From Hermatobates lingyangjiaoensis (Eukaryota > Arthropoda > Insecta > Hemiptera > Hermatobatidae), in the NCBI GenBank assembly GCA_026182355.1, contig JAPFBL010000003.1:2257001-2321000 (forward strand): 64,000 nt of DNA, in the 5' to 3' direction. A program made the translations under genes and the position numbers. Within the stretch, counting starts at the first letter, position 1; the number at the start of each line of letters is the position of its first letter. The notes under the pieces are model-generated. The model saw only the letters and a program-made list of their open reading frames with translations, was not told where the DNA came from and made no database searches. This document shows positions 10,836-21,886 of this stretch, piece after piece.

Positions 10836-11927
10836 TTTTACATGTTTTTATAATTTCCATTGGATTTGTGTAAGAACTGTTATTTATATTGGTAAAAAGT
10901 TACTTTATGAAAAGCCATGACCATCATAGAGAGGAGATGGTCATCAAGGAGACATTAACAAAATTAAAAATCTGGAGTCAACTGCACTCAACTTTATTAT
11001 GTGTAACTAAACAATATCATGAATTTAGTGGCATTTAATTTAATTACATTATATTTTAATATGACTGTATGTCAATGTATTATCAAACTGAGTCACAGAA
11101 TTATCAAACAATTTAATAATTTTATTTACTTTAATTCCAAATTTCCAGTTTGCCACTTATAATTAAAATGTAGAGTTTGTAGATCTTATACAATGATTTT
11201 TTAAAAATGACTGAAAAATAGTCCAGTTCTTTTCTACTCATTATACAAAGACAAAATGGCCTCAGATAAGCGATGAGGAGGGGAAGAGTGAAAACCCTGA
11301 GGAGTATTATTTGCTTTTCATTTCATATTTAGTCATATCTCCTCCGTTTCAACAGACAAAACCTTTTATCGTAGGTTTGTATAATCTCAGCTCTGAAACA
11401 TTTGAATACCCAGACAACTTGCTTTAAGTTAAAACAATATGTTTGAGAGAACTCAGTAAAATTATCTCACTCATTTTAACTGATCTACTAGAAGATGAAG
11501 GCTCTATTTAACTCACTATCTGTTCGTCATGTCATTTTCAATTATAATGTATTCAGCCGTTTCTGAATTGAAATCACTTTCTATTCAATATCTGATTTCA
11601 TTAAATCTCAAGCGTCAGGGGAGTATTTTTAACTTCCTTATTTATTCAGCTGGATGGTATTAATTTCATTAATGTTAACTCCCATGGTCATGTTGAATAA
11701 CCTGTCCCTGGTATTCAACATATTCAACACCGATGTGGATATCAATTGGATAGGTGACACCACATAACGTTAGCACAACCTGGTTTAAGTGGTGCTGAAT
11801 CATTAATGAGACACACATACGTCTTTTGAAAGCCCACAAGACGTTAAGCCTCTTAAAGTATGCAGAGCATGCAGAACCACTATAAAGTTATGCATAATAT
11901 ATTATACACTATTCTTCTTTTTTATTG
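10836..11927. other. AT-rich sequence, nothing recognised
   Basis: The short segment 10,966-11,008 (AAATCTGGAGTCAACTGCAC onwards) resembles the 5' edge of repeat family X in the opposite orientation and may be a remnant of it. No other signal was recognised. Confidence 0.4.
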
Positions 11928-12155
11928 AGGTTTGATCTAGCTTGAAAAATACAACACCATTAAGCCGACGTTTCGTCTATATTTGTAGACATCTTCAAGG
12001 CTGCATCAATACGGAATATAATTACATTAAATTAATTGAATATTTAATTAAATTCTGTATTGATGTAGCCATGAAGAAGTCTACAAATATAGAAGAAACG
12101 TCGGCTTCAAAGGTGTTTGTATTTTTGAAGCTAGACAAAACCTCGATAAAAAAGA
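11928..12155. repeat. Foldback of PLE terminal family E
   Basis: It is a palindrome: the left arm 11,928-12,022 includes AAGCCGACGTTTCGTC, and the right arm 12,055-12,152 includes GAAGAAACGTCGGCTTC. AT-rich DNA separates them. On the minus strand (about 12,006-11,958) the order is AGCC, TTGAAGAT, a GTCTA/TAGAC hairpin, GAA, ACGTC, GGCT, i.e. a hammerhead-like fold with a GUC triplet. The right arm has the same order with small changes. An 81-codon open frame over the palindrome is not a gene. Confidence 0.75.
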
Positions 12156-13639
12156 AAAATAGTGTTAAATATATGTGGTCGAGATAAGGAAAACATTCAA
12201 TAATATGATATATAGAAATATATTTTTTTGAGGTTTAATATCTTCACTTTATTATAATTAGTTTCAACTTTAGTGACATTGCTCTTAATATAACTAACCT
12301 AACACCTCGTACGTATATAAACACTTGACAGATCTGAATAGTACGACTCCCTGATCAACCTAACTAAAGGCTGAACTTAACAGGATATTAAAAATAATAG
12401 TAGCAACCAAGTTAATATAATTATTAAAGTCAATAACCATCTTACCTAATAACCATGTCTCCGACGGACAGATTCCAAATGTGTCGTTCTACAGTGCTCA
12501 GAAGGGTTTAAAGGAAATACAATAGACTCTCTAAGATGAATGTCAAACGAAAGTGGCCAAAGTAAACAAAATCGTGAGGTATGATGGTTAATTATAATCA
12601 CACAATAGCATGTGTGTTACTAACAGCATGTAATATAATTATATTTCTAATGAGAGAATCCTTCAAAGAATGGATTGTCTCTTTCTCCTAATCTCGTGTA
12701 ATAGTAATTATAATTGAAATAGAACAGAACGGGAATTACTCCATTTTTCTACTACGCTCATTCCGTGAAAATACATTTCAGACCTTCCGTACTGATAAAC
12801 ATATAAATTGAAGATCTTTTACAACAAATTGTGTTTGTCACTCAAGATATATCTAACTCATCCCAACAGTAACCTCTTCATTATCACAACTCCTTACTCC
12901 CACACACCCTCCGTTTCTTAAAACAGATCCGGATATCGTTACCATTTTGTAAACACTGAAATACAAAAACTGATACAAAGTTTTTTTCTCTGGGAATTAT
13001 TAAAAATCTATTTCTTGGTATGAAAAAAGAAAAAAAATTACGTACTAAGAATAAGGGACTTGATTCCAGCAGAACGAATCCTCAGATAATTGGAATTTCT
13101 AGGAAAGAGATCAAACCCAAAGAAATGGTAGTAAGAGATTAAGAAAGTATTGATTGTTGGTGTATTCCTACTTGAAAAACATTTGAAATTTGTTGTATCA
13201 ACCAAATAGAAGGTCAGGAATAGGTCCGCAAAAACTGTATTTTCAGAAGAATTGTATCTTCTAAGAATCAGAAAGCTTCTAGCTTCCATTCCATGTAAAA
13301 AGGCAGTCACATAAGATATATTAAACTGTTTACATGATAAGTACCTTTGAGAAAACCCAAAGGAACTTACAGAGGAGAAACTGAGATATAACCATTTTTT
13401 TTTGTAATCTAATTATTTATTTTACTCTTCAATAGAGATTTTGATCCTAAATTATTAATATTATAAAACAATATCGATATATACAAAAATTGACATTACT
13501 AATTTATATTATATAATGAGAAATATCATTTAAAAAATAATAACTGATTGCATACAGTACAAAATGACAATTAATTTTAATAAATCAGAATGGCACACTA
13601 AATATTAAAATAAAGTCAATCATTAGTTGTGCAATACGT
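12156..13639. other. AT-rich sequence, nothing recognised
   Basis: A 90-codon minus-strand frame at 13,038-13,310 has no recognisable domain, low codon bias and no neighbouring exon-like frame. I treat it as chance. Confidence 0.4.
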
Positions 13640-13850
13640 AACTGTGTGGTATTTACTCATTCTGAGGTAAAATGGATAAAAATTAAATTAAATTCTCTTA
13701 ATTGAATTTTATTATTTCACTCTAATTTTGTAACTGATTTGTATTATAGTGTCTTCTTGATGATGAACATAAAGTGTTCGAAACACGTTGAATAAAACTT
13801 CATCTGTGTGGAGACTTTTGCTTCTTTATCCATTTAACCTCAGAAAAATA
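13640..13850 (+). repeat. PLE-type terminal repeat, family G
   Basis: The ends are inverted: ATTCTGAGGTAAAATGGATA at the left and TATCCATTTAACCTCAG at the right. The interior holds TTGATGAT, a GAACA-AAA-TGTTC-like hairpin, GAAACACGTTGAATAAAAC and CTGTGTGGAGACTTTTG. The same sequence lies inverted at 55.77-55.92 kb. The layout matches the hammerhead-like core described for the other terminal families. No coding sequence accompanies it. Confidence 0.7.
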
Positions 13851-14596
13851 AATTCAATAAAAAAATTCTTTTGTGAATAAAATTAATAGTTTTGGTAACA
13901 AAAGCAGTAATGTTTATGTTTAATGTTTGAATGACAAAAAAAAAGGAAAAAATATAAATATATGATTAATATACACTCAAATAAATACATTTAATTACTT
14001 CTATACTTAATTGTAATTGTTATAAACGTGATACATTTTATAACATAAATTACATTCCCTTCAACTGTTTTAGTATTTATTCCTTTAAGTTCGAAAACAA
14101 TGTATTTCACTTTTCTTATACTATAGAATGGTATGATATCTTCAGATACTTTTTCTTAGAACACATATTTAATTGTCTGTGAAAAATCCAAAATAAATTA
14201 AAATTTCAAATACTATTTATTAAAAACTTCTCACCCATAAAATTCAACTAAATTTATTTGGGTAACATTTAATTACTGATAATAATAATTATACCTTTTC
14301 CTGATTGTTATTTAGAAAACCAGTTTTTTAAATCATTTTATTAATAATTTTGTATACAATTCAATTTTTGATATATAGTATGAAAGGAGTAATAATTCAG
14401 AATTCTGCCAGCGCTAGTAGACTTTCATATTAGTCTATTAATATATTTCCATTTCACCTCACATAACGTTTATATCTAAAGCGTGTGGTCTCCATCCTTT
14501 TCCAATCTATGTGCAAACTGTAAGAGGATTATGAAATAAATTAAAAATATTTAACTCTTGTTGTTCACTCCTCTTTCAGTAATTAAAAACAGTTCA
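13851..14596. other. Very AT-rich sequence, nothing recognised
   Basis: No coding or repeat signal was recognised. Confidence 0.45.
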
Positions 14597-14597
14597 T

Positions 14598-14679
<82 letters not shown>
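14597..14679. repeat. (CA)n then (TA)n compound microsatellite
   Basis: About 40 bp of CA repeats pass directly into about 40 bp of TA repeats, abutting the family B foldback. Confidence 0.95.
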
Positions 14680-14681
<2 letters not shown>

Positions 14682-14880
14682 ATGATCAAACCATAATAAG
14701 AAATGGGAAAACAATACAAAGATCTTTCAACCATAACAAGCGATCTTCGTCAGAGTCAAAAACCCAAGACAGTTTGTTACGGTTGAAAGATCTTAGTCTT
14801 GTTTTCCCATTTCTTATTGTGGTTTGATCATTGATTGTTATTTCACGTGTATATGTGAAATCTTTATATATATACTATTC
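14680..14880. repeat. Foldback of PLE terminal family B (copy 2)
   Basis: The left arm ATCAATGATCAAACCATAAT faces the right arm ATTGTGGTTTGATCATTGAT. Both contain the CTTTCAACCRTAACAAGC block or its complement. The axis is asymmetric: the left arm runs to GTCAAAAACCCAAG but the right arm starts only at GACAGTTTGTTACGGTTG. The right arm therefore lacks part of the hammerhead-like core, which is complete only in the left arm (minus strand). TTATTTCACGTGTATATGTG follows at the right edge. Confidence 0.8.
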
Positions 14881-15082
14881 CCTGCAGGAAGGCAGGGAGT
14901 CACCGCCCTGCCTTCCTGCGGGACTCTTCGCTCTTCACACCTCCTGATGACAACGGTGGTCGAAATATCAATGTGAGTTATGTCTGTGCCTTTCTGCGTG
15001 TTTCCTTCGTTTTGAATTTATTTTATTTAAAAAAGTCCGCTGGACCGTTTCTTTTATTTGTGTATATATATATATATATATA
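14881..15082 (+). repeat. PLE family A 3' terminus, solo
   Basis: It contains CTTCCTGCGGGACTCTTCGC, then CCTCCTGATGACAACGG, GGTCGAAATATCAATG, TTTCCTTCGTTTTGAATTT and the end block AAGTCCGCTGGACCG. It ends in (TA)n, exactly the order at the end of the 2.6-4.6 kb pair. No coding part is left. Its start repeats GGAAGGCAGGG with an inverted copy, suggesting a short foldback at the truncation point. Confidence 0.8.
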
Positions 15083-15161
15083 AATATATACAAACACTTT
15101 TTCTTTTTCTCGGAGTTTGGTCAGTTTTCCCGCTTTTGTGGTCAAGAAAACAGTACTATAT

Positions 15162-15219
<58 letters not shown>

Positions 15220-15640
15220 AATAAAAACCAACTTGGACCTTGCAGGGTTTGGTATAATCATATTCTATGTTTGTCACTAAGTTGAATGCCAGATCTAAAG
15301 GTATATAATTGAAAACTGACTGAAGTCAGTTTTATATATATGTATATATGTAATTCCTTCAAAAGTAAAATATCTTACATATAGAATCGAAATAAAAACC
15401 AACTTGGACCTTCCTGGGTTTGGTATAATCATATTCTATGTTTGTCACCAACTTGAATGCCAGATCTAAAGGTATATAATATAAAACTGACTGAAGTCTT
15501 CGCCCGTCTTTGGAGAGACTCACGCCTTTCTATATCTGATGATGAGGCAGTCAAAATATGGTAATGAGTTGTTTTGAACTCTTTTATATGTGTTTTTTCT
15601 ACCAATTTAGTTTATTTAGTTTGTGGAGTCGTTCTATTTA
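15083..15640 (+). repeat. PLE-type terminal repeats with internal direct duplication
   Basis: A segment beginning TCGAAATAAAAACCAACTTG at 15,216 recurs at 15,388, 172 bp further on, with about 100 bp nearly identical. Long (TA)n tracts (15,158-15,215) and a hammerhead-like remnant (CTGATGATGAGGCAGTC, AAAATATGGTAATGAG near 15,536-15,570) follow. Two tandem partial terminal repeats of one PLE family is the simplest reading. Small frames over the TA tracts are artefacts. Confidence 0.6.
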
Positions 15641-16366
15641 ATACTTGCATATATAAGCACAGGGGCAGTTTTCCCGAAATACATTGCATAGAAGAAAGCT
15701 CTCTCCTTTAAACACAGTAAAAAAAATCAGAAATAAGACTACGACCTATCAGTCAAAACAACTTGTCCTTTTCGGAGTCTCACTCATGTAGCAAGTGATA
15801 TAGGACATCTGGTATGGTATTAAGAAGGGAGAGAGGTAAGAAAGGTATTTGATAGAGCGTAAAGCGAAAGAAAAGGCAAGAAAAGCCTAGGCAAGTCAGG
15901 GTAAAGAAAGGAGTTCAGGAAGAAATAAGTAAAAGTTATCTCCTAGCTGTCTACCCTTATAGACAAAGCTATTGCTCTCGTTAACAATGAGTCTAACTTG
16001 AATAAACCATTGCTAATGTTTATAGTATTAAATTTATTAAATTGATATTTCTTAACAACATTGATCACACATACGTAACATTTAGTTTCTGCCCGATTTA
16101 TATCATGATTCTTATTATTTAAAACAAAAATAAATAATGTTACTACATTGACTTCTAATTATGTTATATTAGTACTATTTGGCAACCATTTTTCTATATT
16201 AACCAGTTTGATAGATGTATAGTTGATGACAACATTTACAAGGGATTTTATTGACACCACTATACGATAGTTCTCTAGGAGAGTTTTTACTTACATATTA
16301 CCTACAATATTACTATAAAAAAATATACATTAACTCAAGATTTTTAGGTTAATCTAGGAAGTGCGT
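15641..16366. other. AT-rich sequence, nothing recognised
   Basis: A purine-rich stretch lies at about 15,820-15,930. No motif was recognised. Confidence 0.4.
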
Positions 16367-16600
16367 TCAATGACTCACTTTATGGTAAAATACGACAACT
16401 AGCATTAAATGTGCTTCAGTTTCAGTATTGGAGATTATTTTTTTGGCGCCCTTTAACGCTTTTTTAATAAAAGAGGTAGAATATTTTAATGAATGGGCAA
16501 TAGAAGTAATGTTATTCATCTCACAATTACGGAATTCAGAGGAGCAAACTCTTAACGGTCTCAAAACAGATCTTCAAACATTTCGTAGATGGACAGAATA
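16367..16600 (-). pseudogene. Possible PLE reverse-transcriptase C-terminal relic
   Basis: The minus-strand frame translates with RVCSSEFRNCEMNNITSI, AHSLKYSTSFIKKALKGAK. This resembles the PLE segment after the RT catalytic core (RA..IC....-.E...I...L..NGYP..FI..A). The resemblance is by eye only. The frame is open for 65 codons and has no GIY-YIG partner downstream. Chance or another element remains possible. Confidence 0.4.
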
Positions 16601-18126
16601 GAAATAAGACATAAGTCGGCACACATTGGTGGGTTTTCTATAAACGTCAATATTAAATAAGTTCAATATTAATTCAATGAAGTAATATTTCATTGAAGTT
16701 TCAAATCATTTCAAATATGTTTAGAGTTGATCTTTTGTATTCATAGTTGAATCCTGTCATTTAGAAGTCCTCCTACATTTCTAAATTTTAATTGAATCAA
16801 AACGAGTTTACGGAGTTGAATATAATTAGTCCTAAACATACTAAAGAAACACACTAAACTTACTGGTCAAATAACGAAAATATATCTCTATTGAGCCTGG
16901 GCCAAATTCCACTCCTTGTTAGTTCGAACATAACATCCTTCCACACTGCCACTGATCATCACGAGGGTATGGCGAATGAACAGTGATTGATTCATCACAA
17001 AACTCTGTTTAAACAAAGACCAAGTACTTTATTTTTAAGTGTGATGTATACAGTTTGGAAGATAATTCTACCCTGAAACAAATGGCACTGCTAAGTAATA
17101 TGTCAATCATTGGGCAACCTCGTCGATAACTTAACGAACGTAACATAGGAACAGGTCTTGTTTGTTTAACTACTCTCTCTAACATCTTCATTACTCGCAA
17201 TTAAGAAATCATAGTTATTTTACTCGATCAGCTAGCAAATATTTATCTGTGTCATATAAATAAATGAAAGACATATTTATGATTATAGTTGCCCTTAAAA
17301 ACGCCCTTTTTAGTTTAACCTTTCCACTAACAAGTCAATGTTGACATTTATAAGCCCTATTCAGATTCCTCACCTGAAAACTGAGACCTTACTTGAAGAT
17401 CACACTATATTACCTTCAGCAATTCTTGATAATAGTGTTTTCATTAATTTATACTATGAAAAATATTCATTGCAAACTTCTTATTTCTTTATAATTACAA
17501 AATATTAGGGCAAACATATATACTCTATATAAATACATACTATAGTTATTAGCAACCAAAATTAGTAGATACTCGTACATTATTAGAACAATGAATAATC
17601 ATAACGCGTACATCATCGACTGTGTAGAGTATTTTTTCAAAGGATCATATTAATAATGTCTGTCAGTTAATGTAAACTATCCATAACTTTGAGTATGGAT
17701 ATTAAATTATATTAAATCGATACTCAGCTTGGATATTAAATATCTACATCAGCACTGATAATAATTGGAAACAGGAGAACAAAAAACTATTCATTTTATT
17801 AACTATATAATACCACTCTACCACTCTACATAGACTGACACAACACCAAAAGAAACTGGATCTAGGCTCTTGAAAGTTGAACCATTCTGTTACTGCCCCG
17901 GAAAAGGCGGAAACATGTATGGTAGATCGCTAATTTGATCAAAACCTGTTTTTTTAATGAATATCTAAAATAATCTTGTTTTCTTATCATCAACAATGAT
18001 TGACAACAACAAGAACAATCACAAAATCCCAAAAAAGGTATAGCCAGGAAAGAAATGTATCACTTATAATACTGAATTATTTTAAAAATGTATACCTCTA
18101 TTATTTCATTCCTGTTCCAAACTTAC
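16601..18126. other. AT-rich sequence, nothing recognised
   Basis: No coding or repeat signal was recognised. The 63-codon minus frame at 17,009-17,200 has no known motif. Confidence 0.4.
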
Positions 18127-18447
18127 TTCAGGAGGTCTGGTTAAGGTAGTCGCCTCTGATCTGGTAGATCCAGGGTTCGATACACACCTGGCCCTCGATT
18201 CATTCACGCAGGAGGTAAATAAATCTGTGTACGTCGTCTCTCGGAGAGGACGTTAAGCCATCAGTCCCGAGCCTATACGATGTAAGGTACTCGTTAAATA
18301 TCCCTACTACTCTAAATACACTTGAGTTAGCAAAATTTAGGACTCCCTAAATTCGGTAATGTAGAATTACCGATCAAACAAAAAGACCGCAAAGGGCTGA
18401 CGATTTTAACCCTACAGGAAATCAGTTTATTTAAAAAAAAAAAAACA
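18127..18447 (+). mobile_element. tRNA-derived SINE, tail type A
   Basis: It begins with a degenerate A box (GGTCTGGTTAAGGTAGTCGC) and a B box (GGGTTCGATACACACC). The central block GAGAGGACGTTAAGCC and CTCGTTAAATATCCC follows, then CACTTGAGTTAGCAAAATTT, tail A (ACCGATCAAACAAAAAGACC, CCCTACAGGAAATCAG) and a 13-A run. A short extra piece, TAAATTCGGTAATGTAGAAT, sits before the tail. Confidence 0.85.
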
Positions 18448-18469
18448 ACTGACTTGTAATATTATTTTA

Positions 18470-18602
18470 ATAAAAGAAGACATACTCTTGAAGTCGTATG
18501 GAACTTCAGTTCGAAATATTGATCCAGTATGTGTTCTCGTTTCTTTCATGTGTTGTCTTTTTCATTTATATATTGTAAATATATATTTATATATATTGTA
18601 AA
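18470..18602 (+). repeat. PLE-type terminal repeat, minor family
   Basis: It contains CTTGAAGTCGTATGG, TTCAGTTCGAAATATTGATC and GTGTTCTCGTTTCTTTCATG, ending in a TA-rich tract. It has the same general plan (YTGAAG, hairpin, GAAATAT) as family A, but there is only one copy in this window. Confidence 0.5.
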
Positions 18603-19185
18603 CAGGAAAACGATCCAAAAGGACAACAAACATTCCACGATGAATCACAAACACAGAACTAAGGAACAAACACACTTACTGTCTCTAATTTTCGGTTGAA
18701 CCGTCATCAGGAGATTTGTGATAGGGACACCAAGCGCACTTGCGAAGCGACGGTTGGAGACCAACAGTGTTGTCACACGCGTGCCCGGTTCAAGTAAAGT
18801 AAGAAAAATTAACTAAGAATAAGCTAAGAAAATGAAAGTGAAAATGAAGAAAATTAGGAAATATAATTAATAAAAACTTAAAAGATAATAATGAAGAAAA
18901 TAATAGGAAAATAGCTGAAACAAAATAAAATCCAGGAATAAAAATAATAGATACTTAAATAATAATAATAATGATGAGGATGATTGGAATAAAGTTGTAA
19001 AAATAATAATTTAAGATAAAAATAAAAGGATAATAATCAAAAAATAATAGTTAAAGGTAAACTAATCTTTAACCATTCAGAACAGCCCTACCTTTTTAAA
19101 TTCAAACCCGGTTTACAGAGCGCCAGGTATGTTTACAAGAAACCAGATATGTGCCTCCTCGGATGCACCCCCTTTATTTGTTGTT
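18603..19185 (-). mobile_element. Penelope-like element (family C), 3' fragment
   Basis: Minus-strand order: a short coding tail (19,113-19,170), an AT-rich tract (about 18,800-19,090), a GC-richer block with GGTCTCCAACCGTCGC, then CTCCTGATGACGGTTCAACC, GAAAATTAGAGACAG, AAGTGTGTTTGTTCC and a TA-rich edge. The non-coding part matches the foldback at 43.9-44.6 kb. The order of parts is the same as in the family A PLE, which ties family C to PLEs. Confidence 0.75.
19113..19170 (-). pseudogene. Last codons of a PLE GIY-YIG ORF
   Basis: The minus-strand frame reads GASEEAHIWFLVNIPGAL, then a stop. It aligns with RASEEAYICLLDARSSPGLN at the end of the family A ORF, including the conserved SEEA with the catalytic-region Glu. 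Only about 19 codons remain, far too few to function. The match links this family's terminal sequences to a GIY-YIG PLE. Confidence 0.6.
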
Positions 19186-19272
19186 TTAAATAAATTGAGC
19201 AAATTAAGTAAATTAAATAAATATGCAGAAGTCACATCCTTTGTTTCTGAAGGCTTAATATACTTTTATGTA

Positions 19273-20168
19273 CGAGGTGTGTAAATAAAGTAGTGAGACT
19301 GATTCTTTTTAAATTTTCTATTCAAATATAATTACAATGTGATATTGTCACCTTCAAAATAGTTCCCTTCGGAAGCCACACAGCGCTGGAGACGGTCCTT
19401 CCAATCATTGTAGCATTGCTGGAACTCGGATTCTGGAATGGCCTTCAGCTGGTCGGTTACAGCAGTTTGTATGTTTTGTAGTGTCCCGAAATGAGTTCCC
19501 TTGAGGTGATTTTTCAATCTCGGGAAGAGGAAAAAGTGATAAAGACTCAAGTCTGGTGAATAAGGAGGCTGAGGAGCAACAGGAATGTTTTTACTGGCCA
19601 AAAACTCGTTTTCTTTTCGGAATTTTCGGAACCATTTTCGCACAAATTTTTCTCATCTCCAATTCATTGGTCAAAATGTGATGAACGGAGGTGTGATTCA
19701 AATTCAACTGTTCCCCGATCATTCTGACTGTCAAGCGTCGATCTGAACACACAAGGTTCCGTACTCTGTTGACATTTTCATCGGTGTTTGCACTTGAAGG
19801 CCTTCCGCTTCGTGGTTCATCTTCAATCGACTCTCTTCCTTCTGAAAATTCCTTAAACCACCGAAAAACCTGTGCCCTTGATAAAACACGTTCTCCATAG
19901 GCCGGTTTCGGTTGCATTATGTCCAAGTCTGAAGCAAAATTTGATTGCACACCGCTGCTCAACTTTGAGGTCACTCATTTTTAAAACGCTCAAGAAAAAA
20001 CCATTTCACGAAAACCAACGCTACGCACAAACAAATGACTGTGGCGAGTTCAGATTCATACTGGAGGCGCATCACACGTGCACCTGACGCTACTCAAGGC
20101 CACGCGTCTCCAGCGTTGCCAGATCGAAAGCGACGTTGCCAGTCTCACTACTTTATTTATACACCTCG
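19273..20168 (-). mobile_element. mariner element, internally deleted
   Basis: The terminal inverted repeats are about 29 bp, starting CGAGGTGTGTAAATAAAGTA and ending TACTTTATTTATACACCTCG on the same strand (one mismatch). A TA duplication flanks them (19,271-19,272 and 20,169-20,170). Total length is 896 bp against about 1.3 kb for a full mariner, and the missing part is the middle of the transposase. Both TIRs survive, so it might be mobilised by an intact relative, but none is seen here. Confidence 0.93.
19332..19974 (-). pseudogene. mariner transposase, catalytic core deleted
   Basis: Two frames overlap at the break. The N-terminal part (19,591-19,974) carries the paired-type DNA-binding region: VFRWFKEFSEGRESIED, EPRSGRPS, and LTVRMIGEQLNLNHTSVHHI. 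The C-terminal part (19,332-19,643) starts just before FLASKNIPVAPQPPYSPDL and ends CVASEGNYFEGDN. The segment with the first two Asp of the DD34D triad (LHHDNA region) is missing. The third Asp, expected in SPDLAPxDxFLF, is replaced (SPDLSLYHFFLF). The joint is also out of frame. It cannot encode an active transposase. Confidence 0.93.
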
Positions 20169-20170
20169 TA

Positions 20171-20844
20171 TATTATCAAAATTTAGCTTTATATACAAGA
20201 AATGAGGATTAATGAGAACACACGGATTAGCTTATACCACTAAAGCCAATAGAAATATTTAATAAGTACGTATGATTAACGGTTAACACAATAAATGATC
20301 TCAGAAGTACATCAGAATAATACATATTTCAAATTAGATTGAAATAAAACATTTCTCGTTTGATTTATGTCACTGTGGCCACCAGAAATGGTTATGTAAC
20401 ACAAGAAATTATCAAAGTTAGATAAATCAGAATAATACATACATGCTATTAGATTTAAATTAGACCGTCTGAGACCTGACTCTTTCAGCTCGACTCGAAA
20501 TGAAATTTTCTGCCACGAAATTCCAGGCGAGATATAAAATCTAAATTGAATATATAAGAATTACCAGTTTCAGACAAATAACAGATATCCAAGAAAATAA
20601 CAGAATAACAGTAGAAAGACAAGAATAGGTTAACAGCACCAAAATCTCTGAGTTATGTTAACAATCACCGCCAGAAGTAGTAATCCATAGGTAGTTCCTC
20701 TACCTATATCCCTCACAGCTGTATTTCAATGCGTGAATATATTCTTCGAATCGTCTTAAAGTCCTTCTTGTGTGTTAATATACCATACAACTGCCCATTG
20801 TCCTCGTACTTTCTTCTCTATATTCCGGTGATAAAGATGAGTGG
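20171..20844. other. AT-rich sequence, nothing recognised
   Basis: No coding or repeat signal was recognised between the mariner and the family X copy. Confidence 0.4.
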
Positions 20845-21868
20845 CCTACACTCACCTTCACTATAATTAAACTTAATATCAAAATTCTTGGGTCTGTAAT
20901 ATATAATATCCCATTTAGGAATAATATAAATTTCTAAATGAGAGAGCTTAATTAGTGTTTCATTCTGGAGGTAGTACAGATCGTGATTGATCCCCTTATC
21001 AAAATGTATGCTTATTTTTGTATATCACAACACTGATACCTAAAATATCATTAGGATTACCATAGCAGTAATAACATTTTTGAAAATCGAAAATGCAGAT
21101 TTTGTGTCACGAAATAATCTACAGGTGAACATTGCTTTTGTTCCAATTGCCATTGGGTCTCATATATAGTTTTATCTTACCTCCTTCTACATTAAAAACT
21201 TCAGACAAATTTTCCCATATAAAACTTGAAAAATGTTTTCAAGGTAGGAAAAAAAATTTTCCTATGTTATCTGAAAAATGTCAGAAACATGTAAGAAAAA
21301 ATGTCGTTTTAAGATAATTTTTAATTTAAGATGTGAGACAATTTTATGTATTATTTTTCAAACAATGTTTTCAATTTTGAAATTTGTTTTACACTCAAAA
21401 ATTCAGGTCTTTTATAAAACTTATTATACTGGAAATGTTAAGGCATGCTGTGCTTTTTTTAAAAAAAAAAAACACTTTTCCTTCCCTTTGTCAAACATCA
21501 AATTTATCTGAGCGAGTGTCATCTTTTTCCTGTGAGATGTACTCTGTTATAAGTTTGCTGTGAATGTGTATTGAGAAAAAGTATATTAGTAATTAGCCAA
21601 TTTTAAATACTCTAATCAAAGTATAAGCCAGCTATTCAGCAAATTATAACTTTTAAAGCTGAGATTTTCTAATTTTTAGAAATAATAGATATGAACTATT
21701 AAACTACAATAGTGAAAAAAATGGATATTCGTCAAAAACGTAATAGTTCCTTCTTGAAGAAAGAGTCCATTTCTCACACTTAAATATTACCCTAAGATAC
21801 TATGGTTCACAACACGAAAAACATTACATCTAATATCAAGTTTTGTTAAGGGTGCAACCTATAGATTC
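20845..21868 (+). repeat. Interspersed repeat family X, 5' half, split by the LINE
   Basis: It aligns by eye with 50.98-51.6 kb: GAGTGGCCTACACTCACC, GGAGGTAGTACAGATCGTGA, GCAGTAATAACATTTTTGAA, CCTCCTTCTACATTAAAAAC, TTATTATACTGGAAATG and CTTCCCTTTGTCAAACATC. The segment 21,540-21,868 has no counterpart in the 51-52 kb copy and may be an older insertion or a deletion there. The matching 3' half resumes after the LINE at about 27,000. Two short frames at 21,132-21,511 are not supported as genes. Confidence 0.75.
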
Positions 21869-21880
21869 GTTAGAGCATGT
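21869..21880 (+). repeat. LINE target-site duplication, left copy
   Basis: GTTAGAGCATGT is repeated exactly at 26,940-26,951. It flanks a 5,059-bp segment holding the whole LINE, which is a normal length for a Jockey-type element. Confidence 0.8.
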
Positions 21881-21886
21881 CAGTTG
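21878..21886 (+). promoter_or_regulatory. Initiator-like start of the LINE internal promoter
   Basis: The junction between the target duplication and the element reads TGTCAGTTG, which contains TCAGTT, a good match to the arthropod initiator (TCAKTY). Jockey-type LINEs start transcription at their first base from an internal promoter. GGTCGG lies about 20 bp downstream. I cannot confirm a DPE at the exact +28 spacing. Confidence 0.4.

Noticed and set aside
11942..12187. An 81-codon frame at the family E foldback
   Set aside because: It spans the palindrome axis, so its sequence is dictated by the inverted repeat and not by coding constraint.
15023..15285. Open frames of 75-84 codons over the TA tracts (and similarly 14,558-14,827, 4,962-5,162, 54,381-54,611)
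   Set aside because: They are translations of (TA)n and (CA)n, giving Tyr-Ile and Thr-His repeats. They are microsatellites, not genes.
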